A stretch of 64,000 nt of DNA from Rhodothermales bacterium (GTDB lineage: Bacteria; Bacteroidota; Rhodothermia; Rhodothermales; UBA10348): assembly GCA_024711125.1 (NCBI GenBank), contig JANJTM010000027.1:19584-83583 (forward strand). The letters run 5' to 3'. The translations under genes and the position numbers were made by a program. The notes below the pieces were generated by a model that saw only the letters and a program-made list of their open reading frames with translations, was not told where the DNA came from and made no database searches. Positions 8,427 through 17,360 of the stretch are shown here, in pieces (within the stretch, counting starts at the first letter, position 1; each line of letters opens with the position of its first letter).

Positions 8427-8445
8427 ATGCGGGGGAGGGCCCGGT

Positions 8446-8877
8446 TCAGGCTCGGCCGCCCTCCCGGTATTTGACCATGTAGCACTCGTTCTTGCGACCG
8501 TACGTGCGGAAGCGCACTTCGTCCATCAGCCTCCGCATGATGTGCACTCCAAAGCCGCCCGACTTGCGGGTGCGGGCGAACTGCACGAGGTCGGGCTCCC
8601 GGTAGCTGGACGGGTCGAAGGCCTGGCCCTCGTCGCGGATGCGAACGGCGAGGCGATCGCTTTCCACGATGACCGCGATGTCGATCGGACGCTCGGACTC
8701 TCCCCGGTAGGCGTGCTCGATCACGTTGGTGCAGCACTCGTCCACGGCCATTTTCAACTGCTCGACCGCGTCCGGTTCGAACGCCGCATCCGACGCGTGC
8801 CGCGCGACGAAGTCGCGCACCTCCTCGAGGTAGCGCGTCGAGCTCGGAACGGTGAGCGTGTGTATGCGGCGGGACAC
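8446..8877 (-). CDS. RsbW/SpoIIAB-like anti-sigma factor kinase (HATPase)
   Basis: 143 residues from a GTG at 8877, chosen because it falls just after the STAS gene and starts at the first family strand (HTLTVPSSTRYLEEVRDF). The GHKL ATPase core shows the N-box KMAVDECCTNVIEHAY, G1-box IRDEGQAFDP, and G2-box GGFGVHIMRRLMDEV. The protein is single-domain. In partner-switch systems this kinase phosphorylates its STAS antagonist and binds either it or a target such as a sigma factor. It is third in an operon behind the phosphatase and STAS genes. No sigma factor is adjacent, so the output partner is unknown. Confidence 0.9.
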   Translation of the reverse strand: MSRRIHTLTVPSSTRYLEEVRDFVARHASDAAFEPDAVEQLKMAVDECCTNVIEHAYRGESERPIDIAVIVESDRLAVRIRDEGQAFDPSSYREPDLVQFARTRKSGGFGVHIMRRLMDEVRFRTYGRKNECYMVKYREGGRA

Positions 8878-8905
8878 GGGAGTCGCGGGCCTCGGTACCT
8901 GGGAA

Positions 8906-9262
8906 TCAGCGAGCCACGGTATCGAACTTCCGGATGGCCTCGTGCTCCGAAGCCTCGATGTCGAACAGCATCGGGAATCCCAGCAGGTCGAACACGTTGT
9001 AGACCTTGGGCTGCAGCGCGGCGATCTTGATGTCACCGCCCCGATCCCGGAATTCCTCGATGAAGGCCATGAAGACTCCCAGGCCGGCGCTGGAGATGTA
9101 GGCGAGGTTCGAGCCGTTCACCAGGACCCGGAATTCCTGCTCCCGCTGGCACTTCTGGATGGCCGCCTCAAGTTCGGCGGCCGTGTGCGCGTCGAGTTCG
9201 CCGCGAAGGTCCAGGATCTGGACGTTTCCGGTGGTCCGGAATCCGACGGAGAAATTGCTCAT
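8906..9262 (-). CDS. STAS-domain anti-sigma factor antagonist (RsbV/SpoIIAA-like)
   Basis: 118 residues, one STAS domain. ILDLRGELDAHTAAELEAAI is the N-terminal strand-helix, and NLAYISSAGLGVFM carries the conserved Ser-Ser-Ala-Gly-Leu site, the serine that the partner kinase phosphorylates. The ATG at 9262 overlaps the stop of the upstream phosphatase gene by 4 bases (ATGA), giving coupled translation. It functions as the switch component: when dephosphorylated it is expected to bind the RsbW-like protein and free its target. Confidence 0.92.
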   Translation of the reverse strand: MSNFSVGFRTTGNVQILDLRGELDAHTAAELEAAIQKCQREQEFRVLVNGSNLAYISSAGLGVFMAFIEEFRDRGGDIKIAALQPKVYNVFDLLGFPMLFDIEASEHEAIRKFDTVAR

Positions 9263-11526
9263 CGTGGGGGGGCTGTTGGGGTCGCGGTCAGTGCGTGGGG
9301 TTCCGATTGGGCCCCGGAAAATACCTCTCCGCTCCGGTCTTTGCGACCCGTCCGTCCCGTCGTCGGACGGGAACCGGTGATACCGTGCCATTTCAGCACG
9401 ACAAGCGTCATGTCGTCGTCGTAATCCTTGTCGCCGAGGAAGCCCGACAACTCCTTGAGCACGGCGTCGTGGATGTCGTGCGCGTCCTCGTGCCGGTTCC
9501 GCTCGAGGACGGCAAGCAGGCGATCGTACCCGAATTCCTCCTGGGATGCGTTCCGGCTTTCGACGACGCCGTCGGTGTACAGGGCGAACACATCTCCGGG
9601 CTGCAGCCGGATGCGGCTTTCGGTGAGACTTCGCCGGAACAGGTCACTGCGATCCAGGCCCAGCCCCATGCCCCCCGACCGGAGGAACGTCGCGCCGCCG
9701 GCGAGGTGGACCGATGCGGCCGGGCAGTGCCCGGCCCGGCCGAGCACGAGGGTTTCTTCGCGCGTGTCGAGCACGCCATAGATGCAGGTGATGAATACGT
9801 TCCGCTCCAGCGAATCGGCCAGGGCGAGGTTGGCATGCGTGAGGAACTCGGTCGGGCTCGGAGCCAGCCGACTCGCCGACTGGAAGATGCCCTGCATCTC
9901 GGCCATGTAGAACGCGGCCGAAGTACCCTTGCCGGACACGTCCGCCACGATGAGGCCGAGTCGATGCTCGTCGAGGCGTACGAAATCGTAGTAGTCGCCG
10001 CCCACTTCGTGTGCCGAGGCCCAGGCCGCGGCCAGGCCGACCCCGGGCACATCGGGCAGGTTCTGCGGAAGCAGCCGCCTCTGGACTTCGCGTGCGATCG
10101 ACAACTCTCGCGCAAGGCGTTCCCGTTCGACCTGCTGCTTGAAGAGCCGCGAGTTCTCGATCGCGAGCGCGCCCTGCGCGGCGAGAAGGGCGATGGTCTC
10201 CACCTCGTCCCGTTCGAATCCGAGCGCCACGTTCTTCGAGGCGAACAGCACGCCGAGCACGCGGTCGCGGGCGATGAGCGGAGCGGCGACCAGGCTTCCG
10301 ATGCCGTCTCCCGGCAGGGCCTTGATCCGGTGGTCTGCGACGGCCTGCTCCAGCACGACCGGTTTCCGGTCGGCCGCAACCTGGTCGTACAACGCGTCGT
10401 GGTCCACGACGTGCTCCATGCGGATCACATCCACGCCGTGGCCGTGCACGGGCCGCGGGTGGAGGGAGGTCGCCTCCTCGTCATGGAGGGTAAGCCACGC
10501 GGCGTGGGCGCATCCGGCGTCCACCGGCGACCGCGAAATCGCCTCGTGCAGGCGTGCCGCGTCGAAGACGTCCCCGACCTGGTGGGCCAGCGAGTGCATC
10601 GCCGCCCGCTCGCCGGCCCGCTGCTGGAAATCACCCGTGGTGGGAAGATGGAACAGCAGCGACAGGATCGTGGTGCTGCAGTACAGGATTCCGAACAGGA
10701 TCGATTGTTCGAAAAAGCTGCTGAGCGGATAGGAGAAGTGCTCGAGGTACGCGTGCGAGCCGGGGGCGAAGGCCCCGGCAGCTACGGCGTCCGCGCCGAC
10801 GCCCAACCCGGCGACCAGCACGAGCAGCAGGAGCAGGCTGAGGCCGGCGGCCGTCATCTTCTGGCGGAACGACAGCGAGACGATCCACGACAGTCGGAAG
10901 GAATTCACGACCATCAGCACCAGGGCGGCGATCAGGAGGACCGTCTGCCACCGGTCCGTATCGCTCCCGGCGGACGTGAAGGCCGTCGCGATGGCAGAGA
11001 CCGCCATCATCGTGAGCATGAGATTCCAGTTGCGCTGGCTCGTTCGCGTCCGCTTGACCAACACCAGCAACCGGAGGCGCGCCAGCAGCACGACGGCGAA
11101 AATGCCCTTGACGAGGCCGAGGGCGTTCATCTTGAACACGGCCGCGAGAACGATCGGCGTACCGCTGTCCAGGTCGAATCCGAGGAGCAGTTCGGGATCC
11201 ACGCCTTCCGGGGCCGCGGGCGGGCGGGCGACCAGAAGCGTGAGCACCGACGCCACGGTCGCGCCCAGGGCGAACAGTGTCAGCGCCCAGAATGTCCGGG
11301 CCGGTCCGTGGCGGTTACGCTCGGCGTGCTCCACGGCGACGATCCACAGCGCGCCATAGCCCACGAGCATGACGAGGTGGAACAGCACGCGCAGGAGGGT
11401 GTCCGGCATTCCGCCCGAAGTCCACGCGAGCACGTGGAACCCGAACGCCACGATCACCGATGTCGCAAAGGCCAGCCCGAGCAGTACGGACCGGGCGCTG
11501 GACCGGAGTGAAGCGAGCGAAATCAC
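9259..11526 (-). CDS. Membrane-anchored RsbU/SpoIIE-type PP2C phosphatase with GAF domain
   Basis: 755 residues starting with GTG at 11526. The first ~290 residues hold seven or so hydrophobic helices, so the sensor is membrane-embedded. A GAF domain follows (about 310-470; RVLGVLFASKNVALGFERDEVETI). A short coiled linker (QQVERERLARELSIAREVQRRLLP) leads to the PP2C catalytic domain: GVGLAAAWASAHEVGGDYYDF, IVADVSGKGTSAA, ALYTDGVVESRN and DDMTLVVLKW with the metal-binding Asp residues. The last 30 residues are low-complexity. It should dephosphorylate the STAS protein encoded next (4-base overlap), turning the switch on in response to a membrane or small-molecule signal. Confidence 0.92.
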   Translation of the reverse strand: MISLASLRSSARSVLLGLAFATSVIVAFGFHVLAWTSGGMPDTLLRVLFHLVMLVGYGALWIVAVEHAERNRHGPARTFWALTLFALGATVASVLTLLVARPPAAPEGVDPELLLGFDLDSGTPIVLAAVFKMNALGLVKGIFAVVLLARLRLLVLVKRTRTSQRNWNLMLTMMAVSAIATAFTSAGSDTDRWQTVLLIAALVLMVVNSFRLSWIVSLSFRQKMTAAGLSLLLLLVLVAGLGVGADAVAAGAFAPGSHAYLEHFSYPLSSFFEQSILFGILYCSTTILSLLFHLPTTGDFQQRAGERAAMHSLAHQVGDVFDAARLHEAISRSPVDAGCAHAAWLTLHDEEATSLHPRPVHGHGVDVIRMEHVVDHDALYDQVAADRKPVVLEQAVADHRIKALPGDGIGSLVAAPLIARDRVLGVLFASKNVALGFERDEVETIALLAAQGALAIENSRLFKQQVERERLARELSIAREVQRRLLPQNLPDVPGVGLAAAWASAHEVGGDYYDFVRLDEHRLGLIVADVSGKGTSAAFYMAEMQGIFQSASRLAPSPTEFLTHANLALADSLERNVFITCIYGVLDTREETLVLGRAGHCPAASVHLAGGATFLRSGGMGLGLDRSDLFRRSLTESRIRLQPGDVFALYTDGVVESRNASQEEFGYDRLLAVLERNRHEDAHDIHDAVLKELSGFLGDKDYDDDMTLVVLKWHGITGSRPTTGRTGRKDRSGEVFSGAQSEPHALTATPTAPPR

Positions 11527-11613
11527 GGTGCGGGTGGGGAGTCGGTCGCGGATTCTACTTCGGTCCCGGTCGACAGGTTACACGCGGCGCTCGTCGTCCG
11601 TCCGAAGCGGCAG

Positions 11614-11621
11614 TAACTTAC
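11614..11621 (+). promoter_or_regulatory. Possible TAnnTT-type -10 element
   Basis: TAACTTAC lies 50 bases before the ATG of the secreted modular protein in the 145-base divergent spacer (11527-11671). It fits the TAnnTT core seen before several other first genes in the window. No clear -33 element was found, so support is weak. Confidence 0.22.
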
Positions 11622-11671
11622 CACCTGAGGACGCGTACCAACGACGGATCCCCGCAGAAAAGCAGAAGGGT

Positions 11672-13444
11672 ATGAAGCGATCCCCGATCGTCCGGATACA
11701 GATCTTCCTGTTGCTGGTGGTTGCCGGCCTCCTGGTCTGGCGGTCCACGTGGGACGGACCGGCGCCGGCGGGAGCGCTCGTGCTCTCGGAGCTGTCCACC
11801 GGTCGGCTCTATTCGCGCACCTTCGAACTCGCGGCCGACGGACGGGTGCGGATCGAAGCGGTCTCGTCGTTCGAGGCCGAGTCGGGCAGCGTCATGGCCG
11901 CGATGCCGTGGATCCTGCGACGGGAAGACCGAACGACGGCCTGGCGACCCGACCCGCGCAGCGGGACGCGCGAGGGTTTCCTCCTGCGCACGGTGGACAC
12001 GCTGGCGTTGCAGGCCGGGGCATACGACCTGTATTTCACGACCCTCGGCCATAGCGACGGCTCGCGGAACGGCGCCGGATTCCTGCGCCTGGTGCCGCAC
12101 TGGACGAACGACGCGTCGCGCTGGATGGCGTCGGTATCCCCGGTGGATTCCGTGGATCTCAGGGTATCGTCGGAGGAGGCGCGGCCGTCGACCGCGGCTT
12201 CGGACGTGCTCTGGGATTCCGCGTGGAACGGGCGGGGACCGAACGAAGCGCTCATCGTCGTGCGCGACGGCGCGTCGGTCCGGCTGCAGGCCACCGCATC
12301 GTCGTGTCCGTCCGGCTGTGATCGGGTGACCGTCGAGCGCGCGCAGGGAAGCGGCGTCGTGTGGGAATTCACGCGCGAGAATACCGTCCCGGCCGGTGGG
12401 GCCGAAATCAACCGGACGTTCGACGGCGTCGTTCCGCTGGAGCCCGGCGTATACCGCGTCGTGTACGACCCGTGGTGGCACGGGGGACCGGATGCGTGGG
12501 AGGTGAATCCGCCGACGGATCCCGAGTCGTGGGGCGTACGTGTGCTTCGTTCCGAGGGGCTCACGTTGTTCGACCCCTGGTCCGGGGGTGAGCCGTTGGT
12601 AGCGATGCTGGGTGTCGGCGACGACCAGCTGCTGCGGACGGTGATCCAGGTGGATCGCCCGGCCCTCGTATACGTCGATGCCATGGGAGAGCTCATGTCC
12701 GGCGGGTCCCGGTACGACTACGCGTGGATCCAGTCGTCCGAGGACCGCGTGCGGGTCTGGGAACAGGATTACGAGCGTTCGTCCCTGGCCGGTGGGGACG
12801 ATTCGAACCGGAGAAGCGCCGAGTTCCTCGAGCTGCAGCCCGGTCGGTACAGCGTCTACTACCAGTCGGACGGCTCCCACGCGTACGGGTCGTTCAACCG
12901 TGCCGAGCCCGATCATCCGGAACGTTGGGGGGTCGCGCTCTTTCTCGTGGAGGGTTCGACCGGCGAACCGGCCGTGCGCGTGGTGGAAAGTCCGCGGGCC
13001 GCCACGGACGAACTCGCGGTGGACGCGATCTCGGCCACTTCGGCCGACGGGCTCGTCGTCCCGTTGCCGCCGATCGCGGGCGAGGTGCTGTTCGCCGCGA
13101 CCGCCGTCCGGAACCAGGTGCACCAACAGGGCACGTTCGAGTTGAGCCGCGCCACGCGCCTCCGCATCGTCGCACTGGGCGAGATGACCCGATCGGGTCG
13201 CTACGACTACGGCTGGATCGAATCGGTGGGCGGCGACGTCGTCTGGGAGCAGTCGATGAGCAATACGCGGGCCGGCGGCGGAGATGACCGCAACCGCCTG
13301 TTCGACGATGTGGTCGTGCTGCCGGAAGGCCGGTACGTCGCTCACTACCAGACCGACTTTTCGCACGCTTTCGGCGACTTCGGCGCCGGCGCGCCGACGG
13401 AACCGGGCGCGTGGGGGATGCGGGTGGTTCGGATGCCGGAGTGA
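11672..13444 (+). CDS. Secreted or membrane-anchored protein with four repeated beta-rich modules, function unknown
   Basis: 590 residues from the ATG at 11672, preceded by AGAAGGG. The N-terminus KRSPIVRIQIFLLLVVAGLLVW is a signal peptide or anchor. The rest is built of four modules of about 110-120 residues. Each ends in a 'G-x-Y-x-x-x-Y' strand (near residues 117, 260, 391 and 553); the last two are followed by TDxSHA(Y/F)GxF-like or close variants, and the last three by a WG(V/M) strand. Modules 3 and 4 are the clearest pair: both have RYDY(A/G)WI, VWEQ, and AGGDDxNR. The repeat looks like a carbohydrate-binding-type beta-sandwich but I do not recognise a named family. No catalytic motif is evident. 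It is followed by prmA after 2 bases, though a functional link is unlikely. Confidence 0.8.
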   Translation: MKRSPIVRIQIFLLLVVAGLLVWRSTWDGPAPAGALVLSELSTGRLYSRTFELAADGRVRIEAVSSFEAESGSVMAAMPWILRREDRTTAWRPDPRSGTREGFLLRTVDTLALQAGAYDLYFTTLGHSDGSRNGAGFLRLVPHWTNDASRWMASVSPVDSVDLRVSSEEARPSTAASDVLWDSAWNGRGPNEALIVVRDGASVRLQATASSCPSGCDRVTVERAQGSGVVWEFTRENTVPAGGAEINRTFDGVVPLEPGVYRVVYDPWWHGGPDAWEVNPPTDPESWGVRVLRSEGLTLFDPWSGGEPLVAMLGVGDDQLLRTVIQVDRPALVYVDAMGELMSGGSRYDYAWIQSSEDRVRVWEQDYERSSLAGGDDSNRRSAEFLELQPGRYSVYYQSDGSHAYGSFNRAEPDHPERWGVALFLVEGSTGEPAVRVVESPRAATDELAVDAISATSADGLVVPLPPIAGEVLFAATAVRNQVHQQGTFELSRATRLRIVALGEMTRSGRYDYGWIESVGGDVVWEQSMSNTRAGGGDDRNRLFDDVVVLPEGRYVAHYQTDFSHAFGDFGAGAPTEPGAWGMRVVRMPE

Positions 13445-13446
13445 CC

Positions 13447-14280
13447 ATGGTGAACGAACCGACAACGGCGCTGACCCTCGAAGCGCCACCGGAGGTGCGG
13501 GACGTCCTCGTAGCCGAGCTTGCGGAAGCGGGGTTCGACGGGTTCACGGAGGAGGGCGACCGTCTCGCGGCGTTCGTGCCGAAGGGCGCGTGGACGGAAC
13601 GGCTCCGGTCGGGTGTGCTGGATCGCGTGCGGGCGCACGGGGCTTCGATCGTCTCGGAGCGTACGATCGAGCCGGAGAACTGGAACGCGCTGTGGGAGGC
13701 GTCGGTGACGCCCGTCGAAGCGGGTCCGTTCGTCGTGCATCCGCCGTGGACAACGCCGGGGCAGGGCCGCATCGCCATCGGGATCGAACCGAAGATGAGC
13801 TTTGGCACGGGCCACCACGAAACGACGCGGTTGATGCTCGGCGCGATTGCCCGTCACGTGCGGAAAGGCATGAGCGTCCTGGATGCGGGAACCGGCACGG
13901 GCGTCCTGGCCATCGCCGCGCTGCGCATCGGCGCGTCCTTCGCCGAAGCGTTCGACGTGGAACCCTGGGCGGTAGAGAACGCGGTGGAGAACGCCGGGCG
14001 GAACGGCGTGGCCGATCGGATGACCGTGCGCCAGGGTGGCCTTGACGCTGCGCCGGCCGGCCCGTTCGACGCGGTGCTGGCCAATATCAATCGCAACGTG
14101 CTGTTGGACATGCTGCCCGGCCTCCGGGCCCGTCTCGCCGCCGACGGCGTCATCGCGCTGGCCGGTGTGCTGCTGCAGGACCGGGAGGTCATGCTGGGCG
14201 CGCTGGAATCGGTGGGTCTCGCACTCCTGGAAGAGGAGACCGAGGGGGACTGGCTGGCGCTGGTCGCCCGGAGGATCTGA
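13447..14280 (+). CDS. prmA: Ribosomal protein L11 methyltransferase
   Basis: 277 residues from ATG 13447; an in-frame GTG at 13441 overlaps the previous stop (GTGA) and is an alternative. The N-terminal domain has ENWNALWEASVTPVEAG, and the hinge PKMSFGTGHHETTRLML is a PrmA hallmark. SAM motif I is VLDAGTGTGVLAIAAL, and the substrate loop DAVLANINRNVLLDMLP matches the family. The enzyme trimethylates L11 in the cytoplasm. It leads a run prmA-ppx-mrp-nfu with short gaps. Confidence 0.93.
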   Translation: MVNEPTTALTLEAPPEVRDVLVAELAEAGFDGFTEEGDRLAAFVPKGAWTERLRSGVLDRVRAHGASIVSERTIEPENWNALWEASVTPVEAGPFVVHPPWTTPGQGRIAIGIEPKMSFGTGHHETTRLMLGAIARHVRKGMSVLDAGTGTGVLAIAALRIGASFAEAFDVEPWAVENAVENAGRNGVADRMTVRQGGLDAAPAGPFDAVLANINRNVLLDMLPGLRARLAADGVIALAGVLLQDREVMLGALESVGLALLEEETEGDWLALVARRI

Positions 14281-14281
14281 C

Positions 14282-15181
14282 GTGCGACGGGTCGCGGCGG
14301 TCGACGTGGGGACCAATACGGCCCTGCTCGTGATCGCGGAATTCGTGCAGGGCGCCCTGGTGCCGATCGTGGAGGCCGATCGGTTCGTGCGGCTCGGAGC
14401 GGGCGTCGATCGCCATGGCGTCGTATCGGCAGAGGCCATTGCGCGCCTGGAGACGGTCCTTGCCGAGTTTCGCGCGGTGGCCGACCAACACGGCGCCACC
14501 GAGGGCCTGGTAGGCGCGACGAGCGCCTCGCGCGATGCCGCAAACCGCGAAGAGCTCATCGACCGCGCGCAGTCGGCCTGCGGTTGGCCCTACCGCGTGC
14601 TGACGGGCACCGAGGAGGCCGGGCTCACGTTTGCCGCGGCAGCCTCCGAGCTCCAGGACGGTTCGCGACGCCGGGTCACCGTGCTGGACGTCGGCGGCGG
14701 TTCGGCCGAGCTGGTGACGGGATACGCGGGTCCTCCGTCGCGCGTCACGGCCGAACGCAGCGTCGATGTAGGTTCCGTCCGGGTCACCGAGCGGTTCTTC
14801 GGGCGGATCCCGGCCGGCGAGGATGCCATCCGGGCGGCGGAGGGTTTCGTGGACGAAGCGCTGCGTCCGGCGGTGCGGGCGGTGGGCAGGACCCGGCTGC
14901 TGCTCGGCGTGGGTGGGACGGCCACGACGCTGGCCGGGCTCGCCCGGTCGGCGGACCTCACGTTCGACAAGGTCGTCGCCTGGCGTGAACGATTGCTCGG
15001 CATGGATGCGGCTTCGGTCCTCGCACTGGACTCCCGGCTGCTGTCCGGACGAGAGGACGTCATCGCCGCAGGGGTGCTCATCGTGGCCGCCGCCATGCAG
15101 GCCGTCGGTGCCCGTCGATTCCGGGTGACGCGTCGCGGGCTTCGGCACGGACTGGCGCTGTGGGCTTTCGGCGCCCTGTGA
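14282..15181 (+). CDS. ppx: Exopolyphosphatase/GppA family phosphatase
   Basis: 299 residues from GTG 14282, one base after the prmA stop. VAAVDVGTNTALLVIAE is the first phosphate loop, GATSASRDAANREEL the switch region, GTEEAGLTF and VLDVGGGSAELVTG the second loop, and LLGVGGTATTLAGL the third. This is the two-domain ASKHA core only; the C-terminal HD-like domains of long Ppx proteins are absent, as in short Ppx2/GppA enzymes. Likely substrates are polyphosphate or pppGpp. Confidence 0.9.
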   Translation: MRRVAAVDVGTNTALLVIAEFVQGALVPIVEADRFVRLGAGVDRHGVVSAEAIARLETVLAEFRAVADQHGATEGLVGATSASRDAANREELIDRAQSACGWPYRVLTGTEEAGLTFAAAASELQDGSRRRVTVLDVGGGSAELVTGYAGPPSRVTAERSVDVGSVRVTERFFGRIPAGEDAIRAAEGFVDEALRPAVRAVGRTRLLLGVGGTATTLAGLARSADLTFDKVVAWRERLLGMDAASVLALDSRLLSGREDVIAAGVLIVAAAMQAVGARRFRVTRRGLRHGLALWAFGAL

Positions 15182-15233
15182 GGAACAAACGTGGGGGCCC
15201 CGGCTACACGGCCGCGACCTGACCGCGCCTGCC

Positions 15234-16331
15234 ATGCCTGATCGCATCGACTCCATTCTCGAAGCCCTCGCCCGTGTCGTGGACCCCGAACGCCGCAAGG
15301 ACATCGTTCGCCTGGGATTGGTGCGGGATCTTCGCGACGACGGCACACGCGTCTCGCTCACGGTGGTGCTGGACGATCCGACGACGGCGTTCGCGCGAAC
15401 CGTCGCTGCCCAATGCGAGGACGCGGTGCGGCAGACGCTCGGCCCCGGGGTCGAAGTCTCGGTGGCGACCGACAACCGGTTCGTTCCGCTGGCGACCGAC
15501 CAGGGGGACGATCCCGGTGCGCTGGCCGGGGTGCGGCACGTCATCGCCGTCGCATCCGGCAAGGGTGGCGTCGGCAAGTCGACGGTGGCGGTCAACCTCG
15601 CGGTGGCCCTTGCGCGCCAGGGCTACGACGTCGGACTCGTGGACACCGACATCTACGGTCCGTCCATTCCGGTCATGATGGGGATAGAGGGTGCGCGTCC
15701 CCGGGTCAACGAACAACGCCGTCTGCTCCCGGTGGATGCGCACGGGGTCCGGGTACTGTCCATGGGTTTTCTCGTCGATCCCGATCGCGCGGTCATCTGG
15801 CGCGGTCCCATGGTGTCGAGCGCGGTCAAGCAATTTCTTTCGGATACCGAATGGGGGGAATTGGACGTGCTCGTCATGGATCTGCCCCCGGGAACGGGCG
15901 ACATCCAGCTCACCATCGTACAGACCGCGCCGCTCGCCGGGGCGGTCATCGTGTCGACGCCGCAGAAGGTCGCGCTCGCCGACGCGCGAAAGGGGGTCGC
16001 GATGTTCCAGCAGGTGGACGTCCCGGTACTGGGCATCGTCGAAAACATGGCGTACTTCGAACCGCCCGAGCTTCCGGGCCGACGGTACCATCTTTTCGGA
16101 GAGGGCGGAGCGCGAAGACTCGCCCAGGAACTCGACGTACCGCTGCTCGGAGAAATTCCGATCGAAGAGCCGCTGCGCGAAGCGTGCGACGGCGGCATTC
16201 CGGTCGCCGCGACCGGCCTCGGAGTGGCTGCGCGCGTGTTCGACGGGATCGCCCGGAACGTGATGCACCAGGTGGCTCGCCGCGATGCGCTCCTTCCGGC
16301 GGCGCGGCAGGTGGAAATCCTCTACCGCTGA
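15234..16331 (+). CDS. Mrp/ApbC-family iron-sulfur cluster carrier ATPase
   Basis: 365 residues. Residues 1-100 are a MIP18/DUF59 domain (ALARVVDPERRKDIVRLGLV). The P-loop NTPase follows with the deviant Walker A ASGKGGVGKSTVAVNLA, then VDTDIYGPSIPVMMG and DVLVMDLPPGTGD. The CxxC usually found after ENMxYF in Mrp is missing; the segment reads ENMAYFEPPELPGRRYHLFG. This is the variant I know from Bacteroidota. The known role is transfer of Fe-S clusters to apoproteins. It is followed after 48 bases by an Nfu-type scaffold gene, supporting a joint function. Confidence 0.93.
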   Translation: MPDRIDSILEALARVVDPERRKDIVRLGLVRDLRDDGTRVSLTVVLDDPTTAFARTVAAQCEDAVRQTLGPGVEVSVATDNRFVPLATDQGDDPGALAGVRHVIAVASGKGGVGKSTVAVNLAVALARQGYDVGLVDTDIYGPSIPVMMGIEGARPRVNEQRRLLPVDAHGVRVLSMGFLVDPDRAVIWRGPMVSSAVKQFLSDTEWGELDVLVMDLPPGTGDIQLTIVQTAPLAGAVIVSTPQKVALADARKGVAMFQQVDVPVLGIVENMAYFEPPELPGRRYHLFGEGGARRLAQELDVPLLGEIPIEEPLREACDGGIPVAATGLGVAARVFDGIARNVMHQVARRDALLPAARQVEILYR

Positions 16332-16379
16332 GAACGTTTGGGGCGCAGCGCGGTATCAGCTGAAATCTGGATCTGGTCC

Positions 16380-16643
16380 ATGTCCGAAGCGAAGACCCCG
16401 GTTCCCGCCGACCTCCACGACCGCGTGGAGGCCACGCTCGATCAACTCCGGCCGTATCTCATGGCAGACGGGGGTTCCGTTCGCCTGCGTGACATCACGG
16501 CAGACATGGTCGTCGAACTGGAGTTGCTCGGAGCGTGCGGCACGTGCCCGATGTCGACGATGACGCTTCGGGCGGGCATCGAGCAGGCCCTTCGTCGTTC
16601 CGTTCCCGAGATCAGCCGCGTCGAGGCGGTGAGCGCTCCCTGA
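16380..16643 (+). CDS. NifU C-terminal domain (Nfu-type) iron-sulfur scaffold protein
   Basis: 87 residues from ATG 16380; a TTG at 16338 is in frame but gives a non-family leader. YLMADGGSVRLRDI is the conserved DGG segment and LLGACGTCPMSTMTLRAGIE carries the CxxC that binds a shared Fe-S cluster in the dimer. The length fits a stand-alone Nfu domain. It delivers clusters to target enzymes; the neighbouring Mrp ATPase probably acts with it. Confidence 0.93.
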   Translation: MSEAKTPVPADLHDRVEATLDQLRPYLMADGGSVRLRDITADMVVELELLGACGTCPMSTMTLRAGIEQALRRSVPEISRVEAVSAP

Positions 16644-16673
16644 GCCGTCCATCGCGGCGCCGGGCCGCACCGC

Positions 16674-17360
16674 TCAGTCCAGGGTCCAGCCGAATTCGAG
16701 CAGCGGGCGGGCGGCCAACGCGAACCGGGCGAACCGCTCACCGAAGTCCGCTCCTGACACCTCGCTTTCGCTGACCTCGGCACTCACGGTGAACGAGCGC
16801 AGCAGCAGGAACGGTGCCAGTTCAGGATCGGACGGTTGCTCGAACGAGCGCGGAAGGCGTTTCAGGGGTTCCTCGCGGTCCAGCTTCAGGCCCTGTTCCG
16901 TGAGCTCGTGGACCATGCCGAGGAACCGGTCCGGGTCTGCCTGCATGGCCAGCCGCCAGGCACGAAGGGCGTCGGCTTCCGGCCGCCAGAAACCCGCCGC
17001 CACGAAACAGGCACCCGGCTCCACGTGCACGTACAGGGCACCGGGGGTTTTCGGATTGCCGTCCGGGCTGAGCACGGCGCCCTGGTGGGTCTTGTACGGG
17101 CTCTTGTCGGCCGAGAATCGCGTATCGCGGTGGATGCGGAAGAGCGCCCGGCGAGGATCGCCCACGACGCGCAGACCGGCCGCCGAAACCCGTAGGCCCA
17201 CCTCGGCGACCAGGCATTGGAGCGGCCATTGAATTTCGTCGACGTAGACCTGCCTGCGTTCCGTGAACCAATCGCGACGGTTGTTCGCGGCAAGACCGCG
17301 CAGAAAGGAGAAAGCCTCGGGACGCAGGCCCGGAAACGGCGGGAGCATCGGATCGATCAT
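16674..17360 (-). CDS. DUF2461 family protein
   Basis: 228 residues. Family landmarks are FSFLRGLAANNRRDWFTERR near the N-terminus, FRIHRDTRFSADKSPYKTHQGA in the first third, and YVHVEPGACFVAAGFWRP with the glycine-rich turn. This is a widespread cytoplasmic family (TIGR02453) of unknown biochemical function. It is last in a minus-strand run; its ATG overlaps the stop of the M20 peptidase gene by 4 bases. Confidence 0.9.
   Translation of the reverse strand: MIDPMLPPFPGLRPEAFSFLRGLAANNRRDWFTERRQVYVDEIQWPLQCLVAEVGLRVSAAGLRVVGDPRRALFRIHRDTRFSADKSPYKTHQGAVLSPDGNPKTPGALYVHVEPGACFVAAGFWRPEADALRAWRLAMQADPDRFLGMVHELTEQGLKLDREEPLKRLPRSFEQPSDPELAPFLLLRSFTVSAEVSESEVSGADFGERFARFALAARPLLEFGWTLD

Noticed and set aside
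8433..8465. GGGAGGGC/GCCCTCCC hairpin between ubiE and the RsbW-like gene as a terminator
   Set aside because: Loop of 17 bases, no T-run, and half of the stem lies in the coding end of the minus-strand gene.
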